Positions 25,663 to 39,304 are shown, numbered from the stretch's first letter. The stretch: 64,000 nucleotides of DNA from Strongylocentrotus droebachiensis (GCA_035222895.1 JAVYIG010000064.1:737501-801500), one strand, 5' to 3'. Translations and numbers: made by a program. The notes: a model not told the origin generated them from the letters alone.

Positions 25663-27109
25663 GGTCATATTCGTTGAGAAAATATAAACATTGTATTACA
25701 TGGAGAAAAGATAAATCGAACAAATATTACTCCTAGCGATGCTTGATAAAATAAAAGTTATCTATTCGCAGTTTTATTCAAATAACGATTTCTTTCACGA
25801 CATATAAGTTTATTCTTAGAATGAGTTAATTGCTATATAACCCTTAAACAGGATGATGAAAGGAGGAAAACAAAATATTCAGACGTAACCGACACAAGCT
25901 CTTCCTTAAATATCCCCCCCCCCCCCCGTATTAACGTGTTCTTGAATTGTGCTTATGTTACTCTTTATACACTATATTATTGTTATTTGAAAGTTGTTTG
26001 TAAGATGTGAAAAATAATACTGGGGAAAAAAATGTTCATTTCAAACTGAATTGAACATATAGGTAGATGTTCAACGTTGACACGAGAAAGAAGCATTCTA
26101 TAACGATGTGCGTCCAGATAATTCAACACGGAAAGAAGAAAGGCAAAACATCTTTGAACGGCAGAGTTGTACCTATATAGTGAAAATGCATTATTTCGTT
26201 ATAATTATGTTATTTCTTCACTGGACTTTGTCAATTATTGTACTTGTGCAAATCAAAGTCCATAAAGCGTGCCTACAACAGAAGAGAAGCCACTAAGCGA
26301 GGGATGAGATTAGAAAGGCACATTTAAAGGACGTTGGTTTCTCAAAAGTGCAGTGATAAAGAAAGTGTGTTATTAGGAGACCATGAAGAAAAAGGACATC
26401 GGTGATTTAGAAAAAAGAACATAATGTAGTCTCTTTCATACCATCCGAAAGATGTATTTAGATACGGTCGCTTCTTTAACTGGACATGTCCAAGGCAACA
26501 GCTTCGTACAAGTAAATGAAGTAATTAATATAAAAGCATTTTTTTGAGTGTGCGGAATAATACGAATTTCAAGAAACGTAAGTGAAAAGTAGATACATTA
26601 AACGTGACTAACAATGGGATAAATCCAAGATGGCTGGAAATGATTATCAACAACACTTAAAAATCAAGCGCAACTCAACGCTTTGTCAAATCCAGTTTCT
26701 TTCAAGTGGACACGGCAAAGTCCGCTGTATTCACGTTTCCACTCCTTCAGAGAAACGCACGAATACACTTTGAATTATCCATTGAGAAGATGGCTGAAGA
26801 TAGGAATAATAAATGCAAGTCTCCCCGCTTTAATTAAACAGGATCTGTCCTTGCCGTTACATGTATTTGTTTCATTCATAAGGATATGACGATTATTTCA
26901 TCAGATGATATAAACCCTAAAGCCACTAGTTTGCAGTGGTGATGCTTCCGGAACATCTCAAAGTTTTGTCTATATCAGCACGATTAAAAATAGTTTGTGC
27001 CTCTACTTATGAATAAGTTGACTTGTACACACATATACACACACACGCGCAGAGAGAAAGATAGATTGTCCGATATATTTGTTTCGACGTCGATGCCACA
27101 TCGGTGTTT
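25663..27109 (-). other. Presumed 3' untranslated region and downstream flank of the Hox gene
   Basis: AT-rich sequence after the TGA, without supportable genes. Minus-strand poly(A)-signal-like hexamers include ATTAAA (26834-26829) and AATAAA (25814-25809 and 25778-25773). None can be preferred from sequence alone. A CA-rich patch lies near 27028-27050 and a poly-C run at 25915-25927. The 3' end of the transcript could lie anywhere in this block. Confidence 0.35.
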
Positions 27110-27594
27110 TCATCGAAGCTGTGGTTGATGACCAACTGAGGGATGTGACGTGTTAATCGCAACAGGTATCGGGTGGTGGTTATGGTGGTGGTGATTGTGT
27201 TGATGGTGATGGTGCTGCTGCTGCTGTTGATGCTGTGATGAACTCGATTGCGACATCGTAGATGCCGACGATGTCGACGAAGTTGATGAGGTGGATGAGG
27301 TGGTAGATGAGGTATGCGATGAGCCTTCAGCCGATTTCTTCTTTGTCGATTGGGTCTTTTCTTTGTCGTTCAGTTTTTTCATCTTCATTCGCCTGTTCTG
27401 GAACCAGATTTTGACCTGGCGTTCGGTGAGGTCGAGAGCTTGTGAGAGCTTCGAGCGACGATCACGTGTCAAGTACATGTTAGTTGTGAACTCCTTCTCC
27501 AGTTCGTAGATCTGTAGCTTGGAGTATGGACGGCGTTTCGTTCTTCGAGGGGTCGTTGTGAAGGTTGCAAGAAGACTACACGATGATGCACCTC
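27110..27594 (-). CDS. Hox11/13b: Posterior Hox (Hox11/13-type) transcription factor, exon 2 (homeobox and C-terminus)
   Basis: This exon encodes residues 179-339. The acceptor is a pyrimidine-rich tract ending ctttcgtcag|GAGG, and the two leading bases complete the split Gly codon. The 60-residue homeodomain is at protein residues 195-254 (27547 down to 27368) and contains no intron. It shows R5, Y8, the helix-2 stretch [16 protein letters not shown] and the recognition helix [17 protein letters not shown] with W48, F49, Q50, N51 and R53. These are Abd-B/Hox9-13-class residues. [17 protein letters not shown] resembles ambulacrarian Hox11/13 proteins, and I favour Hox11/13b from memory of family patterns. 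Hox11/13a or 11/13c cannot be excluded without a tree. The 85-residue tail is unusually long and low in complexity: a Lys-rich segment, Ser/Thr repeats, then Gln and His runs, ending HQPQLR before TGA at 27112-27110. The expected role is sequence-specific DNA binding in posterior and hindgut patterning, which is family knowledge. Confidence 0.96.
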
Positions 27595-28696
27595 CTGACG
27601 AAAGAAAAAAGTAGAGAAACAAAACATATTTTAGTTTCGTTTTCTTTGTAGCATTTAAATATATGACGATGCATTGAATCCGTTCATAAAGAAGTACTTC
27701 GAATATGTTTTTTTTTATTGCAAATTTTCACAGAGAGAGAGGGGTGAAAACTCTCCTCTCTCTCTCTCTATCTCTCTCCCCCCTCCTACCATCTCTTTCT
27801 GAATTATCTGCAGACCCTTTCATAGAATTCCCTCAATAGCCTATAATTAACATTTTTTGGTCGTGGTTGTTATTTCTGGCAGTTTCATTTTCTTGGGCTT
27901 AAAAAAAAAACCCTGCTCGATTCCCCACTCCACCCTTCCTTTATCTCTTCTTCAACAGTCTCATTCACTTTGGGTGTCCAAGAGTCAAATCCGATAATTC
28001 ATTTACGTAATGGATGCACCCGTTAAACAGAGACAAGTTGTTATTTATTCAAAACTATTTTCTAGCTGCAGTCTGTTGTTCGACAGTCGACACACTACCC
28101 GGCGTTTTTTGGTGGGTCGCGGTACGCCACGATGTCACGAAGGGCACCGCTTAGAAAATTAGACTTCAAATATTAATTTCTGAATTAATTGCAACCAAAA
28201 ACGATTCGGGTTTGGTAAAAACATGGCCTCGCCCGTGACTTGATATAGGTCATCGGGTTTAATTATTACAAAAGCATTCAACAAAAATAAGCGGGGTGGA
28301 ATACAAGCCTTGTAGATGGCCACTTGCTCTTCATTTACATTGAACATGTTTAATGTCAAGTCTGTGTGATGTAGTTTAAAGCCACAAAATGTTTTGCTGG
28401 TTATTTCATCATCTAATTAAAATGGGTTTCTTTCTTTTTGAAAACAAGAGGCATGTCTAGCTTTTAGGTCAAATAGTCTATGCAGATGAAATATTATCCC
28501 GAGATTTGTGGAAGAAGTTTTCCCTTTGTCTACTATTGTCTTACTCTGGTCAATTCCAAAGGGGATTTCCTTTAGTAAAATAATTAATAACGAATAATAA
28601 ATTCGTCAGAACCAACAAACAACAAATATTAATTAAAAGAGATTTCTATATTTAAGGCCTTAGATACGTTTTCAAGAATGTAACAGTTGCAGTTTG

Positions 28697-28771
28697 AAAT
28701 AACAATTTACATAAGCATTAGAAATAACAATTTACATAAGCATTAGAAATAACAATTCACATAAGCATTAG
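28697..28771. repeat. 25-bp x 3 tandem repeat
   Basis: Three consecutive copies of AAATAACAATTTACATAAGC plus ATTAG. The first two copies are identical and the third has one T-to-C change, so the array is recent. It lies in the intron, 1.1 kb from the homeobox exon. Confidence 0.95.
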
Positions 28772-29919
28772 AATTTAATATGTACTTGTTCATATATTTT
28801 TTTTAAAGCAATTTCTTTTGAGTTCCCTCTCACTTTGGTTATTTTCATTGAATTGTCGAATATGTCCCGTCAAACATCTTAAATGTTAGGTTGCATAAAT
28901 AAGATAAAAACAAGCCTTTCTCAAGAAGCCCTTTTCATTATACTTCAATTTGTTTGTGTTGCTGTTATTGTTTCTCTTCACTCTATTAAATTTGAAATGG
29001 AATTCTATCACTAAGGTTTAATATTTTCATTTTGTTATGATTTTGTAATATTTTAATGATTGTCCGTTTTTGTCAAGGTGTAAATTATAGATTATTACCA
29101 TTCCAGTTGATTGTCATATGATTCCATAGTTCTCTATTTCTATGGTTTGCAACTATATTTAACACGATCGCAACTATTTCAAAAAAATCGACTCATGGGC
29201 AATTTCAATACTCTATTGTACGTCCAATAGAAATCATGTTCGAGTTACGTAATATGTCATTGTCATGATCGCTCTTTTCAATGAATGACACACACGGCTA
29301 TTGACAGTGTCTTGGGTTGATTATCTTTCTTCGAAAGTAGTAAATATAATGTTAATTATATAGCCATCAACATGTCAATATGCTGAGGAAGCGAGACATA
29401 GACAGACCTTAATAAAACTAGATAAATTGTATGAATAAAGTACTACGTACTTTCAGCATAAGCAATTCATGATGTCATTCACTCTGTAACAAGTTCAACA
29501 TGTCTGGAATTAAAAAACTGACTTTTTCACCAAGTTTAGTTTATGCATGAAATACCCCCATATTTCTAATAAAGATAATGAAGAAATCTAAAGGGAAAGA
29601 TACCATCTGAATCATGAATTGCGATGCTTGTCTACTGGTATTTCAGTGCAAAGAAACACGGCTGCTTTCAAAATGAAATACAGGTTTACAAGCCGCAGAG
29701 CTCTAAATACCCCCGATTTTATGCTTTGACATTGTCTGGCGATGATTAATTACACTGTTTTTACAAGAAAATAGCCCAATATAAAGAGGTGTCTTTATAT
29801 CATTTGGCTGTTTATGAATGCACACCATCATCTATATTTAAGAGTTTACATACACTGAAAAGAAGTGACAAGCAACAAATATGCCCTTTTCTATAACTCT
29901 TTGAGGGTAGGGTATCCGA

Positions 29920-30060
29920 GTCTTTGTCGCGAGCCAGCCACTGGCGTTCAAGCACGCCGCCTGGCCCCGGGCGATACACGAGGGTCCCCCGCTCGCTGCA
30001 CAAGCAGGACGGTGCGTTATTTGACATCTCTTCGTTTCCACCCTACAATGGTACACGATC
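29920..30060. promoter_or_regulatory. GC-rich intronic island
   Basis: A compact GC/CpG-rich block (GCCGCCTGGCCCCGGGCG and nearby) inside the AT-rich intron, open in three overlapping frames but with no recognisable protein. A second complex patch follows at about 30330-30420. Candidate intronic regulatory DNA. Confidence 0.3.
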
Positions 30061-31920
30061 GTTGGGCTATGGATATCATAGAAAAGTCTAAAAACATCAA
30101 GCTTTGTGATAAGTATTGAGATGTACCTCAATGCCAACACAATACCATGGCACCGTCTGGTCTCTCCAAAACTCTATAGTTGATTTTTAAAAAAAAATCT
30201 GCCAGGTTCAATGACATGTCGGTTCTTGATACCTACTTTTTATCAGATTCACCTCGTGAATAGGTAACAACCATATTTCAAATATTGATAATGGTATCAA
30301 TGCGAAGTTGCACAAAAAGGGGTAGTTAATTCGGCTCAGCTATTGGCCATGGGATCGGGAAGGGTTGCATGTTGATAACCGCTGGGAAAAGGGGCTTCTC
30401 TGAGCTCGTTTAGCAGACTCGTTATCAAGAAAATATATATGGAGGGAAATGGGACAGAAAAAGATCCCCAGACAAGACTCCAGACAATAATAGTCATCAA
30501 GCTGCTGTCGATAGAATCAATTTTTTAATCTTATCTTCTGATCTATATTTGAACTATTTTCTAGCTTGTGCATGGAGGAGAAGGACATCCATAAGATATC
30601 ACCGAACCAATTGTGATTTAAAATCGATTTCTTAATAACGGGAAAGTTTGAGCTGCTCCATTTTGAACAAAAACATAACAATAATGATAATGATAATAAT
30701 AATAAAAATGATAGTCACAACAATACTAAGAAGATGGATAAAAAGAAGAAGAAGGAGAAGAAGAAGAACTTGATAGAAGTGAAAGAAGAGAGTGAAAGAG
30801 TGGAGGAAAGGAATGGATAACGCTCATACATCGTGTGTACATTATAGTCCAACATTTAGTTGGACAACGCTGTGTAGAGAAAACTTCACACTACTCGTTT
30901 GAAAACAAATCGTACGTATGAATTATATCGTGTTTTCCCCCCTTTTTTGTTCTTCTACGAATGACCATCAAATGAAACAAAATTGTGTCCGGAGGACCAC
31001 GGTTAGACGGTAAAGAAGCAAAGTGACAGACACATCCAGTTAGAGCAATAATAGCTACAAAATTGTGATTTTTCCATTCATTAAGCTCATCAAAATGGCC
31101 TCGAAATAACAATAAGCCTAGCTAGAAAGCACAATAACAGCAGTTCAACCCCTATCAATGAAATGTTGGATTATCTCTATATACCCATCCCCCTCTGAGA
31201 ATTAGACATCACTTGTGGGTGATCTCGCCTTAGGTAGGTTTCTCAAAACTCCAGGTCAACTTGTTTTTGAAAGACCTGTGACTAAATGATTAACATAAAT
31301 TTGCGCAAAAAAGCATATATCGTAGGTTAATATCATTTCAGAATGTTCCCCTATCTGGCTTCGTCTCATTGCAGTATGCGTATCATTTTCAACTGCCTGA
31401 AGTATTGCTATGTGAGAGGTGCTTTTAAGCTTATTAAAATGTCAAAACAATGAAATTTAAACAAATAAGTTTTGAATGGTTATCATATTACTGAAAAAGA
31501 TGATATTGAAAATTCACAAAAAAATGTTTGTATTCCGGTATTCATTGCGTCTTCATCAATACATGTGATATACGTTTTAAAAAGATATCATCATGACTAC
31601 TAGTAATTCAGAGACCTATTGAAACATGAAATCAACCTGCAATGAGAAGCCCTTGACGACTACATTAAAAATAATATGAAATACTGTAATATATTTTTAA
31701 AAAAACACTTCTTTAGATTTCTTTTTCATATCTAGGGTTATCATAGACAGTGGCGTGGCCAATCCCTAAATCTTGTTTACAACAATCTCTCAATTCCTTG
31801 TCACCATACCTCGCCGTGTTGTTGATGGAAATTATGATAAGTACTGGAAAATGGGAAGAAAGGAAATAAGAGGGATAGAGGAGGTAGATAAAAGAAAGCG
31901 AAGGAAAAGGGCGAAAATTA

Positions 31921-32480
31921 CTAAAGCAAATGAAGAGAAGTAATTACAATTTCCAATTGGCCCGGCCATTGAAAACCATTGACGCGTTGTACCGACCCAA
32001 GAGTTAATCTCACGATAATCTCTACAACTGGTCTTTGTTCACTCGGCTGACCATTCAGATCAACAAAAGAAGGCACTGGCCGAATTCGAACATAATACCA
32101 ACCGCCTCTGACATTTGTAGTAAATTGAAGAGTTGGTATATTGTCCGATATCCATATCCAAACTCCATCTATTCGCATGTGCTTATAGACAGAAAAAAAA
32201 AATATCCCAGATCTAACCCCCTCTCTCTCTCTCTCATCTGATGTAACCTTACTGCATTTGTCGGAGTCCTCGGGGAGATGCGACTTGTCGATATTTCTGT
32301 CTACCATGTCTTTGATTTCGGAACAATTCATGTCCTCCTCTTTCAGAACCCCCCTAACCCCTCTTTGCAGACCTCAAAGCAACATGCGCCGAGCAGAGGG
32401 ACACGACGTGTATACCTTTTTCGATCGCATCCCCAATTCGACGTTATTGAATATCGATTGGAGCATTTGTGAGTCCCGTC
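31921..32480. promoter_or_regulatory. Complex intronic island open in several frames
   Basis: A block of high-complexity DNA with a 136-codon minus frame (31921-32331) and shorter plus frames over the same bases. It contains ATCGAT (about 32453), TCGATA and several CpGs. None of the frames resembles a known family, and a (CT)n run interrupts the block at 32220-32235. I favour regulatory constraint over coding. Confidence 0.3.
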
Positions 32481-32611
32481 TGTGTTTGATTCTAATTATC
32501 CAGTTTGAAAGCGGTAAAACTAACACGTAATTTAGCCGGACAAAGAGCCAGATAGACTCGTTTCATTTATTAATATGTGTTTACAAGTCGATTTCCCTGT
32601 CTCACTCACCC

Positions 32612-32634
32612 CCGCCCCCCCCCCCCCCCCCCCC
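32612..32634. repeat. Poly-C run
   Basis: An essentially uninterrupted C run. Confidence 0.95.
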
Positions 32635-35600
32635 CACCAGCACCGGTAAGCAAATGCAACTTTCTACAACCATGTTTCCAATCTTGCCATCTTTTTACAG
32701 ACCATTGAGTTATAAATTGATGCAATGTGTTTTCATTAATGAAGTTGATGGAGCAGAGATATCTACATTTTGATCTATAAACAATCAAGACAAGCCCTGT
32801 GCCTCATTTACTGCATGAGTAAAGATAAGCACAAAACGCATTGCGAAAAAACAACAAAGCTGTATAATAATATTGCTCATTAGTTTACATTTGATATTAT
32901 GGATAAATAGGATTTTAGCCAATGATTTGGGAACACGATCAATGTTAAGATCTAATTTATTAATTATCAATTTCATCCATTCAGCAAGACATGGCAATGT
33001 GATAGCTCAATTTCAACAACTACAATTTGGGTTGTTTCCTTAAACTGAATTTTCAACCTTGTCCAACTACAAGTGTAGGGCTGAGTGCAGGAATTTAATA
33101 ATGGTATATCTGAATGTTTTTCGTGCTCTATGGACGATTCAATTTGCTCCGGCAAAACAGGTCTAATATCGATAAACTCTTGTTATCATATTGCAAAATA
33201 ATATCTTAACCAATTGTTTATTTTATCAATGCCATGATTAGATGACCATAACAATGATATTTCTATCTTTTGATTGTGTTGATTTCACATTTTCACTGAA
33301 TACATTATTTTAAAATGTTATCTACGTCATTAGAAAAGAAATAGTCAAGATCAAACTAAGATATGAGGATTTCCAATGTTATTACTATTTTAATCAGAAA
33401 ACTAAAATGCATTTATCCGATACACAATCATGCATTATCTTGTTATCATTTGAAAACAACTGTGATAATAAGTGGTCATCATGAAAAGAGACTCATTATT
33501 AAAATGTATTTAATCATATATTGTTTTATTGAAATAAACCGTATGACACTTCGTTTTTTAATCGTATTAATGCATATTTCTATTGCAATACTTTTTAAGC
33601 CAGTCCCCCTTCTAATTAATTGAACGAAATGTTAATAGCAATCCTCGAAATAGACTCTGTCTGATATCCGTCTCTCATTAATTTCACTAACGGACGAAAA
33701 GAAATATATTGCAAATCGAGGAAATCAGCAAAAAAATTGTTAGGTAAAAATGAAATTTCGCTACCTTTTAGTGCATCCGGCCTAACAGTATCATTTCTAA
33801 ATATTACATTAAACTCATGTTTACAATCGCCTTCCATGTTTTATTTTCACATGGCCTAATCAATATCTAATTATCAGTTTGCTCGCATCATGTTTACAAA
33901 TGGGAATAAAAACGGCACGAGCTATACCAAATCATGGCTATCAAATCACACAGATAATCCAAAAGCTATATATCTGTTTGAAAATAGCCCTAAGGCTATT
34001 TTGTTATGTTTCTAATCACAAGTTTACCTGCTCTTCCTTCTAAATCCTCGTGAAGAGAGGGGGTAATTACAGAAATCTATCACAATTTAGAGTTAAGAGT
34101 CGTATAGACAGTAAAGTGGATTAATAGTTAATGTCACAAAGAAGAAAAGCGCGGCAATCAATTAAATTCAAAGCCCAGACATGGCGAACGAGCGGAGCAA
34201 GGACATCACGTTATCTCTATAGGCACTCGGTCCGACATGGAAAAGTTTCAAAAGTTGGGAAAGCTCTCCCCTTTTTTAGGTTGGATTTTCGTTATGGATT
34301 TGAAAGAAAGCGAATTCGGTCCTCATAACATATTTTTCTCCATTTCAATTTAATATTCTGAAAAATCACAAATAGAAATTACATGGTATTTTCTCTCTTT
34401 TAAATTAAACTCTATTTATTAAATCATAACGACGCACCATTTTACATGACAGAGTCTTATGATGCTTATACTATCTAATGTTTATTATGTATCTAGCTGA
34501 TGTTGAGTTGGTGTCCGAAATAATTGGATCTCTTTCTTGGTTTAATCTCAAATTACTCTATTGCTTAGAATTGAAGTCTTTTCATTGTCTCTATGGAGCT
34601 TGAGCTGTATCACGCATAAGTAAATGAATGGAATATCTCAATAAGGACAATTCTTGAAATATAAGATTTCGTTCTAGTGCCCCTAGACAACTTGAACTCA
34701 TATAGACTGAAGATAAAATGACATGCGGGGGGAAATATGTACTGGAAACGACCGCTTCAGAACGGAAACAAACTCGCCTTTTACTGTGTCATTGATACCT
34801 CATTTGCTACTACATTGTTATTCAAATGCAGCGAGTCATGACTCTATTATTACCTCTTATATTGTTTGATTGCAGATGAAATTTCTATTTTTAAACCACA
34901 TTCCTTGGGCTAATGAAGACCAAACACCCCCCCCCCCCCTCACACACACATTTTTCTCCCTGATATAGGTTCATTATTCATACCTTGTCCAAATTCATAT
35001 TTATTATAATATCATACTATCGATAGCTCTAAGCTAATTATTTAGTTCGATTTAGATCTCGGTAACAACGTAAACTGAACTATTCTAGTACTGAAATATG
35101 ATGTTGTACAAATCGTTGAATTTGCCCCTATTCGAAGTCATGTTAATTTAAAAATTATATTTCATGGATTATCTGTAAAAAGTTATCTGTTTTGAAGCCG
35201 ATTTAACGATGTGTTTCTTTAAAATGATCTTATTTTAAATGTTTGATTTAGCATTTTCTTATCCAGGCCTTGACCCGAATTTGATTTATCATCATTAGCC
35301 TCTTTTGGTAGTAATGAAATCAACAAAAATGAAATAAACTGGTAAACGTAAACCATACGATCCCATGAGTATGATTTGAAGGAAAAAATAACGTCCAACT
35401 TGCCAGTTTTATTCTAAAGTTTTCTTTTGACTCCATACATATCACTTCTTTATTTCTAAATGGCATCCCTGTAATCACACTAAAATTATATATTTTCATC
35501 TCTCAAATGCTATCTTAATCAACTATTTATTTCGTTATTAGTTACTATTGTAATAACTATCAGTTGTCATGCAAACTGAGGCCACCCCCAGTTGACTCAT

Positions 35601-36111
35601 ACCCACATAAATTATCCAATAACCCCATAAGCACAGAAAAATTATTAAAAAGGAAAACAATTTGACGAATAATTGCGACGGTCCCAGAATACTGATTAAT
35701 AATTGTGGACGCTAATTCCGATACTGTGTATTCATAACATTTAGCCGTTTACCATTGGCTGTGTTATGAAATAGATTTGCTATGAAAGATACTGATGGTT
35801 CAACACGGTTATGACTGCATAGCGAATCAACGATATAATCCTGCATGCTCCAACCATTTGAATTTAATGAGGTTCAAAATAATGTTCCGAGTTATCAACC
35901 TTATTGTATTTGCTTACATTGCAATAAGAATGCTTTCTAATTATTATAAATAAATTTAACTTTAATCTAAAGTAAACATTGGAAGGAAAATGAAACGACG
36001 TTTAAGATGGTGATGTATACTGCGAAAAAAAATCTTGAAACATGAGAAGCTTTTTAAAATAATATAGTTTTGCTAATTTCAGCAATATTTATTTAATTAG
36101 GCCAACATTAT

Positions 36112-36272
36112 AAATAATAATAATAATATTCAGCTTTTATATAGCGCGAATCACGATTAAGTCTCTAAGCGCTTCCAAACTTGGATATTATTACCCCGGT
36201 TTTAGCTGTGCTGCCATTATAGCGCTCTAGCATTTCAAGGAACAAATTCCTACCAGGTACCCATTTACATTA
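36112..36272 (-). repeat. SINE/LINE-tail-like interspersed repeat copy
   Basis: On the plus strand an (AAT)n run (36112-36129) is followed by a segment beginning ATTCAGCTTTTATATAGCGC, then TCTAAGCGCTTCC, a TTATTACCCCGG block, and GGTACCCATTTAC. This order is a widespread pattern in marine invertebrate interspersed repeats, where an ATT microsatellite forms the 3' tail. Here the tail is on the left, so the copy lies on the minus strand. Family assignment is from memory of the pattern only. Confidence 0.65.
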
Positions 36273-38159
36273 TCGTCATTTTTTAGCACACACCTTGCAC
36301 ACTTTGTTATCACTTTCATGTGGTCAATCAAATCACCACTATTTAGAAATATCATACTAACAATGCTTTTTACTTTTAGTCCGTGATGGTCCGTTAAAAG
36401 ATGGGAAGATAAATAAGAGAAATATATATACAACAACCTCTGAAAATATCAAGTTATATACCATTACCTAAACATTTACAAAAATGAAATCTACTTTTCA
36501 GACGATGTCACAATAAAAAATACCTATAATATTTATTTACAAAAAACAGTTACTTCATGAAAAATATCAAGCAAGAAAGGTACTTTCTTGAAACTTTCTA
36601 CCGAGTGAACCGTATCAAAGGTGACTGCACTTGAATAACTCCTCGGCCATGTACGCCGACTCCTTATTTCAGTCTCTCGACATACCATTCAACTCTCCAC
36701 CACTAACATACACACGCAAAAACAGGTGGAACCCCTCGCAAATCACCCAAATTTGGAGAAAAACGTCAAAAATATCCCTAGTCCCCATCAATTTTACCTT
36801 TCAAGTCGCAAAGGATGAATTTTGACGTTGAACTTGTGTTAGAGTTTGTCTGGTGCCCAACGTTTCAACGATAAAATAAACGTCTGATAGTATTACGATA
36901 CTACATGTACAGTTAACATCTGGTCATACACCGTCTGTATTACATTTCGTTGCTAACAAGGAATTCTGCGGCAAAATTTGATATTTTCCGCACAAAAATA
37001 AAATCACCCACAATATGAACAGTAATCATTACTCGATTGGAAATTTTGATGTGAATTATATTTTTTGTTTTTTTTAATCGTGTTTTTTTGTTGTTGTCGT
37101 GTTTTCGTAATCAAACAGTCCGAGAAAAAAAAAAAAATCTAATCAAGTAAATGTTACCATAAATATGATACATTATATAAAAGCATAGGTAAGAGCTGAC
37201 TTATAAAAATAAAAATGAAGATCGATCACCTCATTTAGCGATCACTCGCAGATCAACTAAGGCCGATTATTTAACCATTATCATTGAATGCGATTGTGCC
37301 GAGTATCACTGTCGTAGCATGCTACGGTGAAAAGTGTGTGTATCCGATCTGTTTACTAATCAAATATTACTATAGTCAAGTGTTTTGCAAACATCTGTCA
37401 AAAAATGTAAATCGTTACAATAATTATTTTAATTTTATTTCGACATTGCGTCAATAATATTTGATTTTTTAATATCTTAATAATAAGAGAAACATTATTA
37501 TTTTCATGATTGTATATATCCTAACATGGATGTATCTCGTGGCTCAAACGGAGAAAATATTAATAAAGTTGAAAATAGATCAAGCTTAAAATATCGCTGA
37601 TAACATGGATAGTGTAGTGTTTTATTTTTGTTGTTGCTGCTGCTGCTGTTTGTTGTTGTTGTTATTATCTGTTCATCGATATGGCATCGGATTTAGAGCT
37701 GTATGAGGGGCAGTCAGCTTGGAATCTGTATATAACGTATTTCAAAACACGTGATGCTCCATTTTTCAATGTCTAAATGAGTGTGAGCGTGGTGTGAGTA
37801 ATGTGATGACGATGACTAGCTACTGGTTATTTTAAAGGGAATATTTGAGGTATTGTTTAAGTTAATTTTGGATTGAAACTGATAGTGGCTTGAAGGAATC
37901 ACGCATCAATGTAAACATGGGTAAAAGCACGATATAATTGCCAATAAAAACTCTTGATAAAATTACTAGCGTTCGGACGTTTATAGGAGAAGAATTACCT
38001 CCACATCCCTTTCTTTGTTTTGTTTGCCTCCGTTTGGCTTCTCAATGACGATTGCCAACTTAACAAACCGGTTATAAATCGTTTTGAGTTACATTTAAAT
38101 TTAATGTTCTATTTCTAGAGGTAGTCATCCATTTGTCCATAACGCTGCAACACGTACAT

Positions 38160-38640
38160 GTACATCATCCAAAATGTCAAGTAACACCTTTAAGACCCGA
38201 CTGATCATGGTCAGACTACCCTTGGCCAGATTCAAGAGCCATCGTGTCATCTTTAATCATAATGATGATCGTGATGATTCCTGGAAGCCCCAGCTCATCC
38301 CACAACTGCCTCATCATGACATCGCAACCTTGTATCTGATCTATGAGCCCTCCAGAGGCGTAATGAGCACAGGGAGGGAAGGGCTCCTGCTGAATTATGA
38401 CTTGCAGACGAGTCAGTAGTGCTCTCGCTTTGGCTAAGTTTCTCGCTGCCCCCGACTCACAAACAAACTTAACGCCGGGAGATGAATTATTAATGCTTCA
38501 CTTTCGTTGACTGCAAGCTGCATGGTTATTATGCAAGACTGCCGTTGTTTATCCACTTTGGAAATGAGTTTACGCTTTATGAGAATCATCCCTCCGTCAT
38601 TCTTATGATCTCTTAGAGTGCAGCTCAGGTTTGGGAGCAG
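38160..38640. promoter_or_regulatory. Candidate conserved intronic element
   Basis: About 480 bp of complex, GC-richer sequence in the intron. It includes balanced segments such as GAAGCCCCAGCTCATCCC and TTTATGAGAATCATCC, and an 81-codon plus frame without family resemblance. It is free of microsatellites. Its texture is that of a developmental enhancer, but conservation must be tested. Confidence 0.38.
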
Positions 38641-39304
38641 AATAAAAAAGAGGGGTGGAAACGAGGCAAGCTCGGGTAAAATGAATAAACTTGACCCTCG
38701 GTTGGATCTGTATCAAAATTGGCATGCCTTGAGAGGTTTCTTATTGATATGAGTTCAGTTCGGTATGATTTGTCCCCTAATTATGGTAAATACTAATAGC
38801 AGCTTTACAGTAAACATCAAAATTCATATTGTGATCTGAAGGTAATTGACTTGTTACTAGTCGGCTAAAATTTACAAAATGGAAAAACCAATGTAAATGT
38901 CCAGAGTTTGGGAGAGTAACTGAAGATTATGATATACTGAAGCATCAATTTTGGTTTTATGATTACTATTTTATAAAAAGTGCATGACTAAAATGGTCTC
39001 CTTTTTAAAATAAAGAGATTAAAAAAAACAGAAGATAATATATCAAACTGAGCTACATCGACTTCATGCAGAAACTAAATGAATTAAAATTGCTATGTTA
39101 CACGTGTTGCATGGTGCGTTTCATCGTACTTAGCAGTTAGAACACAACGAAAACTGTCTAATCTTTATTAAAATTTAAGTCTGACCAATGAATATTGGTG
39201 AACCTATTCTCAAAGTGTGTACCAATAATAATTTATTCATGCATAATTATGTCATGTTGGTACATGTGGCTGGCGAATAGGCTTACACCAATGTTTGATC
39301 ATAA

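Noticed and set aside
37629..37665. GTT/GCT triplet run as coding poly-Leu or poly-Gln
   Set aside because: Short intronic microsatellite with no open frame of useful length around it.
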